A DNA stretch of 64,000 bases, taken from the NCBI GenBank assembly GCA_001599935.1, contig BCIJ01000024.1, positions 62,001-126,000 of the forward strand. Direction: 5' to 3'. Under the pieces are notes generated by a model, which was not told the origin of the DNA, ran no database searches, and saw only the letters and a list, made by a program, of their open reading frames with translations. A program made the translations under genes and the position numbers. Position 1 is the stretch's first letter. Each line of letters opens with the position of its first letter. Positions 11,955 to 21,636 of this stretch are shown here, piece by piece. The stretch is from Holtermannia corniformis (Eukaryota; Basidiomycota; Tremellomycetes; Holtermanniales).

Positions 11955-12204
11955 GGCGATCGCTATCGATGATAGCGAAGATTGCTTTTGTCTGACCGCA
12001 CAACCCGTGCAGAGTCGAGGTCAATCGCGCTGCATCGGTCGCTGGACGCAATTGAGGTTGACTTCTCGCTCACGACGCAACGCAGAACCGCTCTCAGTGG
12101 CAACCGCATGAAGGCAACCCATGTATAAGCGTAACAACTAAGCTAGTACCAGCCGTGTCTAAAGTGTTGCGGCCAAACCCCGCCTCGGAACATGCACGAA
12201 GCCG

Positions 12205-14737
12205 TCATATCAGAGTCTCACTGCCCTCTTTCGTATTGATGTGCGTGTGGCCGTCACCCTGGGCATCACCGCGACTTCGGCGGCCATCGCCGTTCTCGAT
12301 TTCTTCGGGGTAGCGTGGGCGCGTGCGCTCAATATCGTCTGTGTGCTGTCAGACTGATTGTCGAGACCGGCGGCAGACTGACCGACGAAAGACTCGTATG
12401 CCCATTCGACGGCTTCGGCTGCCCAGTAAAAGTCGCAGTGCTGAGACGGCATCAGCGTGATCCTGAATAGCCTCGAGCGATCGGCGCACCTCGCTGAGGT
12501 CGAGTTTGGTGACTTTGATTAGCTCGACATGCTTTTCCTTGGTCTTGATCCGCTCTAGCAACGGTTCACACAAGACGAGGTAATCGCGCCCACCGTAGTA
12601 GATTGACAATGGCGGGAACCGAGCGTCAAACCAGCGATCGAGCGTGTCGTCCAGTGTACACTTGCGGTCTGCGAACCCGCCTTTGCCGCACCACCAGAAG
12701 ATACTGGCGGATGAGACGGGGGTCGGGGTGAACCGGAACATTTTCGTCTTGCGCCGATGCAGCCTGCGAGGGTTAGCGTCTTGATTGGGTTGACTGAGGG
12801 GATGGGTACCAGTTGGTATCGGTCCTGTGGTGGCGAGCGTTAACGTGGACGTGTCATCGAGAAGCTTGGTGAGCTTACCAAGAGAACCTAGGCGCGGCAT
12901 CAGTATGATCGATCCACTGCCTCTGTCGCAGGACTCACAGGAACGCAAACATGGTGCTAAGCAACAAGCATCAGTACCGTCAGTTCAACACACCGCCAAG
13001 ACTCACTACCCCAACGCCGCCTGTCGTTGATCAGCCTTCGATTGACCCTACCGCGCTCAACTCACAAACAGCTTGGCGGGCGCGTAATCATACGCCCACC
13101 GCATGATCGGGATAAAGTCCAACACTCCGAAAAAGCGCTTCCACGTAGACCACTCCATCTTGTTCAGCGCCGTGAAGGGAAACCCGTGAGTAAGAGGGCC
13201 AGCATACACGGCAGGAGCGAGCGCAATGAAGACGGAGAGCTTGCGGCCGAGTTCGGGACACATGCCGATTGAGAGTGAGATGAAGGTCAGGCCGTTGCCT
13301 TGGGAATGACCTATGAACCCGATCTGGCGGTTTGAGCGGGAGACTGCCAAGGTGCGAGAGGACGCGTACCTTTTCGTAACCAGTCTCGCGGCAGACGTGG
13401 TCTACGAGTGCGGGCAGGTCGTACATTGCCAACTCGCGGATCGTCCAATCTGGGTGGATTTCCGTCAGCCTCACTTTGATCTGCCGCAGGACAGAGCATA
13501 CCCCAGAAGCGCGGATCGTTGCGCGAAAAGTTACGATGGCCCATGTTGAACACGCCGCGGGTGTTGCCGAGGTACACTTGGTAGCCGCTACGCAAGTCAG
13601 CCTGTGCTGGCGTCATGGTGTAGTGGGGCACGCACGCTTGCTTTGCGAGCCAGAAAGCGAGACTGCGGTCTTCAGAGGTGACGAACGAGCCAGAGGACTG
13701 GAAAAGACCGTGCAAGATCAGTACTGGGAACCCGCCTGTGGTGGGGTGAGCGGGTAGCTTTCAGACTAGGGACCGTAACTGACCCCTACCGTCCGAGTGA
13801 CGCCGTGCATTGGGATCAATGACCTTGTGCATCCTATCGTCCATCAGCTCCTGTTGTCCATGCCGAGCCGGACCACGCACCTCAAGAGATAGCCGTCCTC
13901 GGTTTCCACCACCTGATTCTCGATATCCATCCCGACCTGGCGAGCATAGTCGCTTGGCTCTTTACTGATTCTCTTGCCCTCGCCCTTCCAGTACTGCTCA
14001 TCATCCCATGGGAACGCTCGCAACTTCTGGCCCCACCCAAACGTCCGCCAGAGCCAGGCCGGTAGCGTCTTTTTGAGTTCGGCGGTAATGGCCCAGACGA
14101 CGACGAAGGAGAGGAAGGTGGTGCTGAGCACCAAGGATGTCGTTTGGAGGAGGAACAGGTTGATGCGAGAGAAGAACGTGAGGGGTTTCGGTGGGTGAGG
14201 GGAATAGGTCGAGAGTGACGGGGGAGGAAACGTCGGCCGCGTGAGATGTTGAGAGGGAGAAGACGCTCTATCGATAAAGATGCGTCGTAGGAAGCTTGGC
14301 GACGGGGCTCTTGAAGACGGTACCGAGCTCGTCGCGCCCCGATGGACGGGTTGAGGAGCGAGCAGCAACGGTTCTTGCTCACTAATGTCCTCTCGCGACC
14401 CGGGGTCCGAGTACGCGTTCCTCTCGACCGCTTCGCCCTCGCGGATCTCAAACTCTGGAGTCTTGGCCTCGCCCCCGAGGTTGCCTGCGCCCCTAATGGC
14501 CCTCGCCTGGCCGTGCGATGTCGAACCGTTGGGCATGCTCAGTGCCGCTCTTGCCGGCGCGTCGAGCAGTTGGCTCGGTGGGGCGCGAGTGAGCTTGTGC
14601 GCCGTCGTCTTTGCTTGCACGCTAGCGGGCAGTAGCTCGGGTTGGCTCGAGAGGGGTGCACCGGCCACGGGCTTGAGCGACGCTGGCTCGCTCACGGACA
14701 GCATGGGCAGTTTGGGCAAGCTTGGCAAGAGGGACAT
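12205..14737 (-). CDS. membrane-anchored alpha/beta-hydrolase lipase
   Basis: Resembles the AB-hydrolase-associated lipases (yeast Yeh1/Yeh2/Tgl1 type), which split steryl esters or acylglycerols. Order: a disordered Ser/Pro-rich N-terminus of about 200 residues, a hydrophobic anchor (INLFLLQTTSLVLSTTFLSF), the lipase lead-in DIENQVVETEDGYLLR, ILHGLFQSSGSF, YLGNTRG, the nucleophile elbow GFIGHSQGN (Ser), YYGGRDYLV (Asp) and EHCDFYWA (His). About seven introns. The last, 12346-12386 (41 nt), gives an acidic tail ending SETLI at 12205; reading through it gives a different tail with a stop at 12210. The start at 14737 (MSLLPSLPKL) is the first ATG of the open frame. Confidence 0.88.
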
Positions 14738-15329
14738 TGCGGGGCGGCTCGTACGATCTACACGCACGCGGGTCCTTTGTGCGGACCGAGGGGTGATTGC
14801 TACGGCGGCAGCGAGCTCGTAGCGACCAAGAGGGTGGGAACCGACTGGCGCCGTTGTTTGTGTCGGTGACGAGAGCGAGCCGGCTCACGTTACTGCACTG
14901 CGCAGCAGTCAAAGAGCCGCACGGCGTCAGAGTAGGATGACAAAGGCTGCATACATCAGGGCAGAGATCCATATACATCTGATGAAACCCCGACGAGCCC
15001 GAGAAGCAGCAATGTCCCAAGAAAGGATTGTCGGTGCGCCGATCGCGTTACCATCAATGGACTGATGTCATGCTACACTGATGCTAGTTGGTGATCGACC
15101 ACTGCACGTCCTGTCTCGTGTACTATCACACCGTGCTATCCTGCACTATGCCAACTTGTAGTCACTAATGCTTGCAGACGTGAGCCGAGACTGATAGCCG
15201 TCGGCCGGAGATGACGAGAGCGACGGAACGGAGGTCCACTACATTGTGGGCGCTTGACCGTCGGCCCCAAGAAAAAGTTGGACTGATGCAGGTTGGACAC
15301 TGACTGTAGACGGCCAGGCTGTAGTAGAT
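14738..15329. promoter_or_regulatory. divergent promoter region, lipase and NADH dehydrogenase
   Basis: No gene seen. The 592 bp lie between the divergent starts of the lipase and the alternative NADH dehydrogenase. The motif TTGACCGTCGG sits 66 bp before the dehydrogenase start. Confidence 0.5.
15254..15264 (+). promoter_or_regulatory. TTGACCGTCGG motif
   Basis: The same 11-mer occurs upstream of QRI7 in sense orientation. Both genes encode mitochondrial proteins. The binding factor is unknown. Confidence 0.3.
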
Positions 15330-17140
15330 ATGCTGACAAAGACCATGAGAGCATCAACGTCGCGGCTGGTACCGTGTCGATCGACCTTCGTCCGACGGGC
15401 CACTACTGCCGCCGACTCGAGCTCACGCAAAGAGACTCTCGTCGTGCTCGGCGCAGGCTGGGGAGGATACAACTTTATCACCCACGTCGACAAGGTGCGT
15501 CCGTGCCTCCCTCTGTCTGCCGCTCACCTCGCAAGTCACGGTACAACATCATCTCGATCAGCAGTTCGGCCAGTTTTGTCACGACGCCTCTACTCCCCAG
15601 CGCAGTCGCCGGCGCCCTAACTTTTCGCGACATCACCGAGCCCCTGCGCTCGGCAGCAGACGTAAACTTTTACCACGCCTGGGCAGAAAACATTGACCTC
15701 GAGCGTCAAGTCGTGAGGTGTATCCCTGCGTCTGCGCCGCCGACTCGAGGACGCGATCCGCTAGTCAAGGACCAGCAGCGGGATGCGAGACCGAGTGCGG
15801 ACGAGTGGGACCTCGAGGCACACGAGGTGGGGTATGACCAATTGGTGATTGCAACGGGATGCTACAACCAGACGTTTGGCACGCCGGGCGTCAAGGAGCA
15901 TGCGTAGTCAGTTGGTTTGCCGTGCGACCGTCGGCCAACTGATCATCACAGCTTTCTGCGTGACATTGAAAGCGCCTCGGCCATCCGCTATCAAATCTAT
16001 GAGCTCATGGACGCAGCCGGCTGGCCGACGTACGTCCCTCCCCTTCCAGGCCCATAACGTCACGCACCCGCTGACACCTTCAGTCTCTCTGACGAGACGC
16101 GCGAGTCCCTGCTCACCTGGACAATCATCGGCGGCGGTCCGACCGGCGCCGAACTAGCCGCCGAGCTCCACGATCTCTCTCGCTCGCCCGAATTCAAAAA
16201 GCTATACCCTCTGTACGCGCCACGCGTCAAGATCAAGCTCGTCGATGCGGCCCCAAGTATCCTGTCCACGTTCGATGAGGGCTTGGCAAAGTATGCGGCG
16301 CAAAAGTTCAAGCGCAACGTGCGTGTGTCCTAGCTAAAGGAACGACAGCTGATGAGCGGGATCGATAGGGGATCGATGTCTTGACGTCTCGCAAGATCCT
16401 ACAAGTGAAAAGAGATGGGATCGTGACGGAACAAGATGGCGAGAGTGCGTCTTGCGCCCTTTGCGTCACGTCCACTGACATTCGGCAGTGCGCACAGGCC
16501 TCATCGTCTGGTCCACAGGCAATAAAGCGTCCCCACTCAACGAAGCGCTCAAAGGTCTCTGCAAGGACCGCAAAGATGCGCTCGTGACAAATGAAAAGAT
16601 GCAAGTCATCCGCTCCAAAGACCACAAACCGGTCGAAAACGTGTTTGCGCTAGGCGACTGCGCACAGATCCAAGGCAACCCGTTACCGGCAACTGCACAG
16701 GTGGGTCGATACAGTCGCTGTCGCTGATACACTGCAACTGACACCATTTAGGTCGCGAATCAGCAGGGAGTCTTCCTAGCGCAGCTGCTATCAGGGAAAT
16801 TGGCCACGCCAGAGCAATCGTTCAAATACAAGCATTTCGGTCAGTCCCCACCATCATTCACTCCCGCCTTCTCAACTCGTTCGAGTCAACTGTCCCAGCA
16901 GAGCATCGCCCCCATCCTTCCCTACAAGGAAGTTGACACCACCCAGGCTCAATGACAAGCATCGGCGGCAACCAATCCCTCATCCAGCTCCCATCAGGTG
17001 TCAGTGGCGCCGGGCGGCTCGCATACTTTGCCTGGCGGTCATACTACTGGCTCTCAAGCTTGAGTCTGCGCACAAAGTTCAACTTGATGGTAAGGTGGAC
17101 GGCGACAATGTTGTTGGGCAGGGATACCTCGAGGATGTAG
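15330..17140 (+). CDS. alternative type-II NADH dehydrogenase (mitochondrial)
   Basis: Single-subunit, rotenone-insensitive NADH:ubiquinone oxidoreductase of the mitochondrial inner membrane (Ndi1/Nde family), which does not pump protons. The N-terminus is Arg/Ser/Thr-rich (MLTKTMRASTSRLVPCRSTF), typical of a targeting peptide. The first dinucleotide fold is VVLGAGWGGYNF, the second TWTIIGGGPTGAELAAEL. Further family segments are TPLLPSAVAGAL, NVFALGDCAQIQGNPLPATA, QVANQQGVFLA and the membrane-binding C-terminus ending LLGRDTSRM. About seven short introns. No EF-hand is visible. Whether the active site faces the matrix or the intermembrane space cannot be decided from sequence. Confidence 0.93.
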
Positions 17141-17276
17141 AGAGGGTGTGTGACATAGATCCGATGTACTACCGATGAGACTTGACTGGTCTTTCCAGAC
17201 TGCACAAAGTGATTGCGACTGCACCAGATGAACCCGATAAGCACATGAGATGGATATCCAGCAAAAAGACGCTGGC

Positions 17277-17281
17277 AAAAA
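17277..17281 (-). terminator. Pol III T-run terminator
   Basis: Five T residues on the minus strand shortly after the second tRNA-Asp gene. Confidence 0.8.
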
Positions 17282-17286
17282 GGAAA

Positions 17287-17358
17287 CTTCCGAGCCGGGA
17301 ATTGAACCCGGGACTCCCGCGTGACAAGCGAGCGTACTAGCCACTATACTACTCAGAA
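17287..17358 (-). tRNA. tRNA-Asp (GTC), second copy
   Basis: All 72 nt are identical to the plus-strand copy at 11874-11945, including the G:T pair in the acceptor stem. The flanks differ, so only the gene body is shared. Confidence 0.97.
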
Positions 17359-17485
17359 CGCATATATAAGTGGCGTTAAATGATCATCAAGACTTCAGCA
17401 TGAATGCAGCACGGTAGTGTCACACCCTGTTGACCTTGCATATTCCTGCTGTGTTGTTATCTCCGCACGACATACCATTGATACA

Positions 17486-18915
17486 TCACCGAGGCAAGTC
17501 ATTATACAAGTCCTCAAGCGACCATTTTGGCCTCAAAGGTATATCGTCTGGGTCACCCTTCTCGCCCTCGAGCCGCATCCGCATAAGTGCAGTCCACGCG
17601 ATCATCGCAGCGTTATCTGGGTTATCAGTCACTGAAGGGCGAAGATGGATCAAGGGATGACGTACCAGTGCATAGCTCCAGTGGTGGGTAGAAGAGCTTC
17701 ATACCCTTGCCTGCGTTCCGGCCGCCGAGCATTTCTTGCAAACTGAGATACATCAACTTGCAGTTGTCGGCGTGAAAACTAGCTCACCCGGCTCGCAAAT
17801 GCTGGTTGCAAGCCACACCGCCAGAGACTACGAGCCCGCCCCACGCGTCCTCCTTGATCCCCTCTCTGTCCCTCAGTTGATTGATCGCCATCCCGACCTT
17901 GTCGACGACATGACCGACAGCGCTAGCCTGGAACAACCGCGACATCTCCCGCTGGAGTACTTCAGGAACCTGCAGTTTTAGATTCCGATGGTGCTTTGAG
18001 AGGATCCGCTCGGTCGAGCTCATAAGACCTGCAAACGAGAAGGCTAGCTGGCGGACGGAGTTATTGGTGCTGAGGGGTCGGCGGATCGCGGGAAGTGGAG
18101 ATGTGTCAAAGGGTGGGAGTGGAGGGAGGGAGGCGTAGTGTTCCAGTTGGGCGCCAAGACCGAGCGTTGGTGAATGCGGGAGCATGAGCAGGCGAGCAAT
18201 CTTGTCGAATGCGTCGCTGTCACATCAGCATCGGTTTCAAGAACACGATTGACTTACCCTATCGAGTTGTCGAGCTTGGTAGTCACTATCCGGAAATCAT
18301 CCTGGGCTTTGACGAGAACGAGCATGGTGTGACCGCCAGAAACGAGTAATGACAGGAAGGGATATCGTGGTGGCTCGGATTCAGTGAGGAACGGTGTTAG
18401 GGTATGAGCTTGCTTGCGGGTGTCAGTGTCGTCACAGCAAATGCGACCTACAGACCATGTGATGAATGCCCCATATCGGTTTACCCGTCGCTGCGGCGAT
18501 CGCGCGTGCACTGGAGGCGGCGACACTGAGACAGCCGTACAGCCCTGGTCCTCGTGTATATGCTACAGCATCGATATCAGTCAGCCCAACTTTGGCTTCA
18601 GCTAACGCCCGTCGGATAGCTTCGGGCTGGGTTCGACGTCAGTGCGCCGCCCGGACACAGCTTATCAAGCTGACCATATCGCGAGCATGGGCATCCTGCG
18701 CCTTGATAGGATGTATTCCGCCGTACTTTGCTTGACTCTATCAGCACTCGGGCATGCTCGACAGCAGATGAAGCCGCACCATTGATATCGTGTTGCTTGC
18801 AGACGACATTGGCGAGGATTTGCCGCGACGACGTTACAAGCGCAGCGCATGCATCATCGGCGGAGGATTCGAGCGCCAAGACGAGGCGCGTGTGGCTAGA
18901 TCGAAGGAACCGCAT
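17486..18915 (-). CDS. QRI7: mitochondrial tRNA threonylcarbamoyltransferase Qri7
   Basis: Kae1/TsaD/Qri7 family enzyme that transfers threonylcarbamoyl to A37 of ANN-decoding tRNAs; the Qri7 branch acts alone in mitochondria. Segments in order: [37 protein letters not shown] across an intron, [13 protein letters not shown], the metal-binding WGIHHMQAHTLTP (His residues across another intron), [55 protein letters not shown] and [16 protein letters not shown]. It ends LYNDLPR. The start MRFLRSSHT at 18915 leaves only a short basic leader. Confidence 0.93.
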
Positions 18916-19000
18916 GCTTGGAAAGAGACCATGAACTGATAGGTATGGCGGGCGTCGATTTTCGATAATGACGTAAAGGCGTCGTGGCTTCAACGCGCCC

Positions 19001-19053
19001 GACCGACGGTCGAATCCCAGCCAGTGATTTTCCAACAATCGACCGACGGTCAA
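19001..19053 (-). promoter_or_regulatory. paired GACCGTCGG motifs upstream of QRI7
   Basis: Two copies, at 19001-19011 and 19043-19053 (read on the minus strand), lie 86 and 128 bp before the QRI7 start. The distal one reads TTGACCGTCGG, identical to the motif before the NADH dehydrogenase gene. Confidence 0.3.
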
Positions 19054-19564
19054 GTTTGCGCGTCGGCGTCTGTCGGCGTGCGCGCGCTGAAAGCTCTAGG
19101 CGGCTGTTACGGCCCAGGCGGGAGAGACAGAGGGGTTAGCGAAGGAGTTGGGAGATACGGGATTCGGCGGCGAGTGGTGGCTCGCGGCGGGACACACCGC
19201 AGTCCGGACACGTAGCGTTTGATCGTTTCCGGCTGGACAGAGCCAACCAGGCTCGCTGCAAATGGTTGAGTTGCGCTTGACGGCTACGCGCAACGGCGGC
19301 GCTGGGAGAGTGTGAAGGAGTTGCCGGCAAAGTCAACTGAGTTATCACTGACCCAAAAGGGTACAATTACCACGCCAGTGGTAATGGTTATTTGCTGGTA
19401 TAGTCCTATTTCGCCCTGTGACCAAGCCAAGTCCCAACACGAACGCATGTCCCCTCTTCACGCACACGTCATTCGAGCGCACAAGATGATAGAAACTGGC
19501 ATTGCTGACGCAAGGAGAGGCACACGCTGCGTTATGCGCTACCACACCGCTGTACAATGCACCC

Positions 19565-19777
19565 CTAGGAGCTACCCTGGAGCTCCTCGTCTGTCAATGG
19601 ACGGCCATTGATGTAAACTTCATCCTCGAGTCGCCTACGCTCTTCCAATCCTTCTGGAGTTGGAGTCATCGTATTTTGGTACCCCCCACAGATTGTGACA
19701 CCGTTCCGGGAAGAAGTGTCTTCCTGTTTCTCGTGGGGGTCAAATCTCTCTGGGTCTTGCTTGGTGACGAGAGGCAT
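19565..19777 (-). CDS. small 70-residue protein, paralogue A
   Basis: Unknown function. A single-exon frame of 70 residues starts at the ATG at 19777 (MPLVTKQD) and contains TPTPEGLEERRRLEDE and the end LTDEELQGSS. It is soluble and charged, with no signal peptide or membrane segment. It aligns with the frame at 20333-20545: both begin MPLVT-x2-D, have FD at positions 12-13, a TPT motif and LEERR-x-L, and both are exactly 70 residues. That conservation in two places is the main reason to call it a gene. The open frame continues upstream of the ATG without another ATG. Confidence 0.6.
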   Translation of the reverse strand: MPLVTKQDPERFDPHEKQEDTSSRNGVTICGGYQNTMTPTPEGLEERRRLEDEVYINGRPLTDEELQGSS

Positions 19778-20332
19778 GATGCTGCGATTGATCAGTGGGT
19801 TGGTTGTAGTGACCCGAGTCGTGAAGGGTCTTTTGAACCATTGGGGTGAGTGCGAGCGGATCTGGCTGAGCAGGACTGAGTGCGCAACCCTTTGAGCGCG
19901 AAGTGAGCTCAGTCTGTTCCTTTCTAACTTGTTACCCAGGCCTTCTCGATGACCTGTCAGCTTCGCATTCACACTCGCTCTTTTCACGAAGATTGGTCAT
20001 CCTGTGAGCCTCGTTTGTCGGGGTCGTCGGTGCGCTTGTGCAGCACCAATAAAGCCACCCGTGCGAACGGAGCAAAGTCACTTGTGCGTTACGCGGGCTT
20101 CCAAGAAGACCATGTAGCGCAATATGCTGATTGTAGCATTAGACCACATGCTGGCTTGGTGTCTCTTCATATAGTCTGGGTGAGCGACGACAGCCCCAAT
20201 ACCATGTAGCGTTGGCATCGCAACGACTTCCGCAAGCTAAGACGGCTCAAAGGCATGACGCGACCGGGATCGTAACCACAGTTCGTGCATTGATGTCACT
20301 ATGTACCGCGCTACACATCTGCAAGACGACGT

Positions 20333-20545
20333 CTACGAGCTGCTAGTAGATGACGCGCTACTTGGCTTGGGCGGGTTGGTGTTGACGTTCTTTTCTTCGT
20401 CCAACTGTCTGCGCTCCTCCAGCTGGTTGTTAGTAGGAGTCTCTGTGTTGATCCAAGAGCCAGTGACCCATTCCCCTGTCTTCTCATCCTGATAAGGCTC
20501 GTAGTTGTCGAAGCAAAGGGTATCATTCGTTGTAACGAGAGGCAT
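20333..20545 (-). CDS. small 70-residue protein, paralogue B
   Basis: Unknown function. It starts MPLVTTND at 20545, has YQDEKTGEWVTGSWINTETP then NNQLEERRQLDEE, and ends in a Ser-rich tail. A TATATAA box lies 49 nt before the ATG, so the gene is probably transcribed from a sharp, perhaps inducible, promoter. Paralogue of the gene at 19565-19777. It may also be distantly related to the next frame, at 20747-20983. Confidence 0.65.
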   Translation of the reverse strand: MPLVTTNDTLCFDNYEPYQDEKTGEWVTGSWINTETPTNNQLEERRQLDEEKNVNTNPPKPSSASSTSSS

Positions 20546-20593
20546 TTTGCAGAAGATAATACTCTAAAGCTGCTGCGCGCGAGACTATGACAG

Positions 20594-20600
20594 TTATATA
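20594..20600 (-). promoter_or_regulatory. TATA box of paralogue B
   Basis: TATATAA on the minus strand, 49 nt upstream of the ATG at 20545. Confidence 0.5.
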
Positions 20601-20746
20601 GGTGTCAGATAGTGGCTGAAATAAAGGATATATCAAGGACTTTGCGGGAGCTGAAATACTGGGTGATCACAAGCTCCTTTCATATACATGACTTTGATTC
20701 GAGTGCAATCCTCGCGTTACTGTATTGGCGCACGCGCACGGTATAA

Positions 20747-20983
20747 TCAACGTTTGCCTTGAACAGTGGTTGAGCTCCTTTCCTTTACCGTACCGGAGCC
20801 AGCTGATTTGCGCGTTTGGGGCTCTGGCGGGTCGCTAATGATGTCAACCTCCCAGTCACGGCGATCGCGCTCGTCATATCCGCTTTCGCCGGGCATGCCG
20901 GAATGCGTGGGCACGATGGTCTGAACGTCCGTGGTGACGAGATAGCCGTGTTCGTCAATGTAGTAGTCTGGAACCCAGTCCAT
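20747..20983 (-). CDS. small 78-residue protein C
   Basis: Unknown function. A single-exon frame from the ATG at 20983 (MDWVPDYYIDEHGYLVTTDV), with YDERDRRDWE in the middle and a basic end TVQGKR. The pattern Y-x-D-E-x-G-x2-V-T..PT resembles paralogue B, and a charged DERDRR block sits where B has LEERRQ. The relation is weak and rests on eye alignment. A TATAAG box lies about 38 nt before the ATG. Confidence 0.5.
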   Translation of the reverse strand: MDWVPDYYIDEHGYLVTTDVQTIVPTHSGMPGESGYDERDRRDWEVDIISDPPEPQTRKSAGSGTVKERSSTTVQGKR

Positions 20984-21636
20984 AACAGGGAGCTTGTCAG
21001 ATTGCGACTGACGGGTCGAGCTTATAAGCTTCCACCGTCCTTTGACCTTCACAACCTTTCAATTTGGCGCGGCCGGAGCTTAGCGCGGAGTGCGTTGCTA
21101 CCATTGTATCTCCCGGTCTGCCTACGAGACTCTTTGGTCGTGAGTACGCTCATGACGTCGTAGAGGGTGGTTCAGTCGGGTGCAGTGCTGCGGCTACCTT
21201 TCGAATTGCGGGCGTCCGGCACTTCACACGCAAGCGGAGCACGCTTTCGTGTGACTAGTCCCGCCCGGTCTGAATCCCTTGTCCGGCAGAACGAGTTCCG
21301 TATGCTCTTTCTGCAGCGGCTCCTGGTCTTCTTGCCCGTCTAGCCGTTGCTCTTCGTGATGTGGCCTCTTGTCACTGCTGTTGGAGAGATCGAGCACCAG
21401 AGGGGTTAGAGCAGCGATACGGCGTTACTGTAGAGTGAAAACTGCCGCGCAGCGGCAGCGATGTATCTCACCAATCCAAGCCTACATTTAACAACCGCCA
21501 CTGCTGTGTGCTTACGTAATCATACCGGACCGCCATTGACGCGCGGTTGCTTTCTTTCGCCACCGCGCACCAAAAAGTCAACTTGGTATCCTCCTTCTTG
21601 AAAATCGGCCATCACATGCCACCTTGATCATCCCTC
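20984..21636. other. intergenic between divergent genes
   Basis: No gene supported. It must carry the promoter of small gene C on one side and of the large disordered protein on the other. A three-codon upstream ATG frame (Met-Pro-Pro-stop) lies about 20 bp before the start at 21637. Confidence 0.5.
21021..21026 (-). promoter_or_regulatory. TATA-like box of small gene C
   Basis: TATAAG on the minus strand inside the palindrome AGCTTATAAGCT, about 38 nt upstream of the ATG at 20983. Confidence 0.4.
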
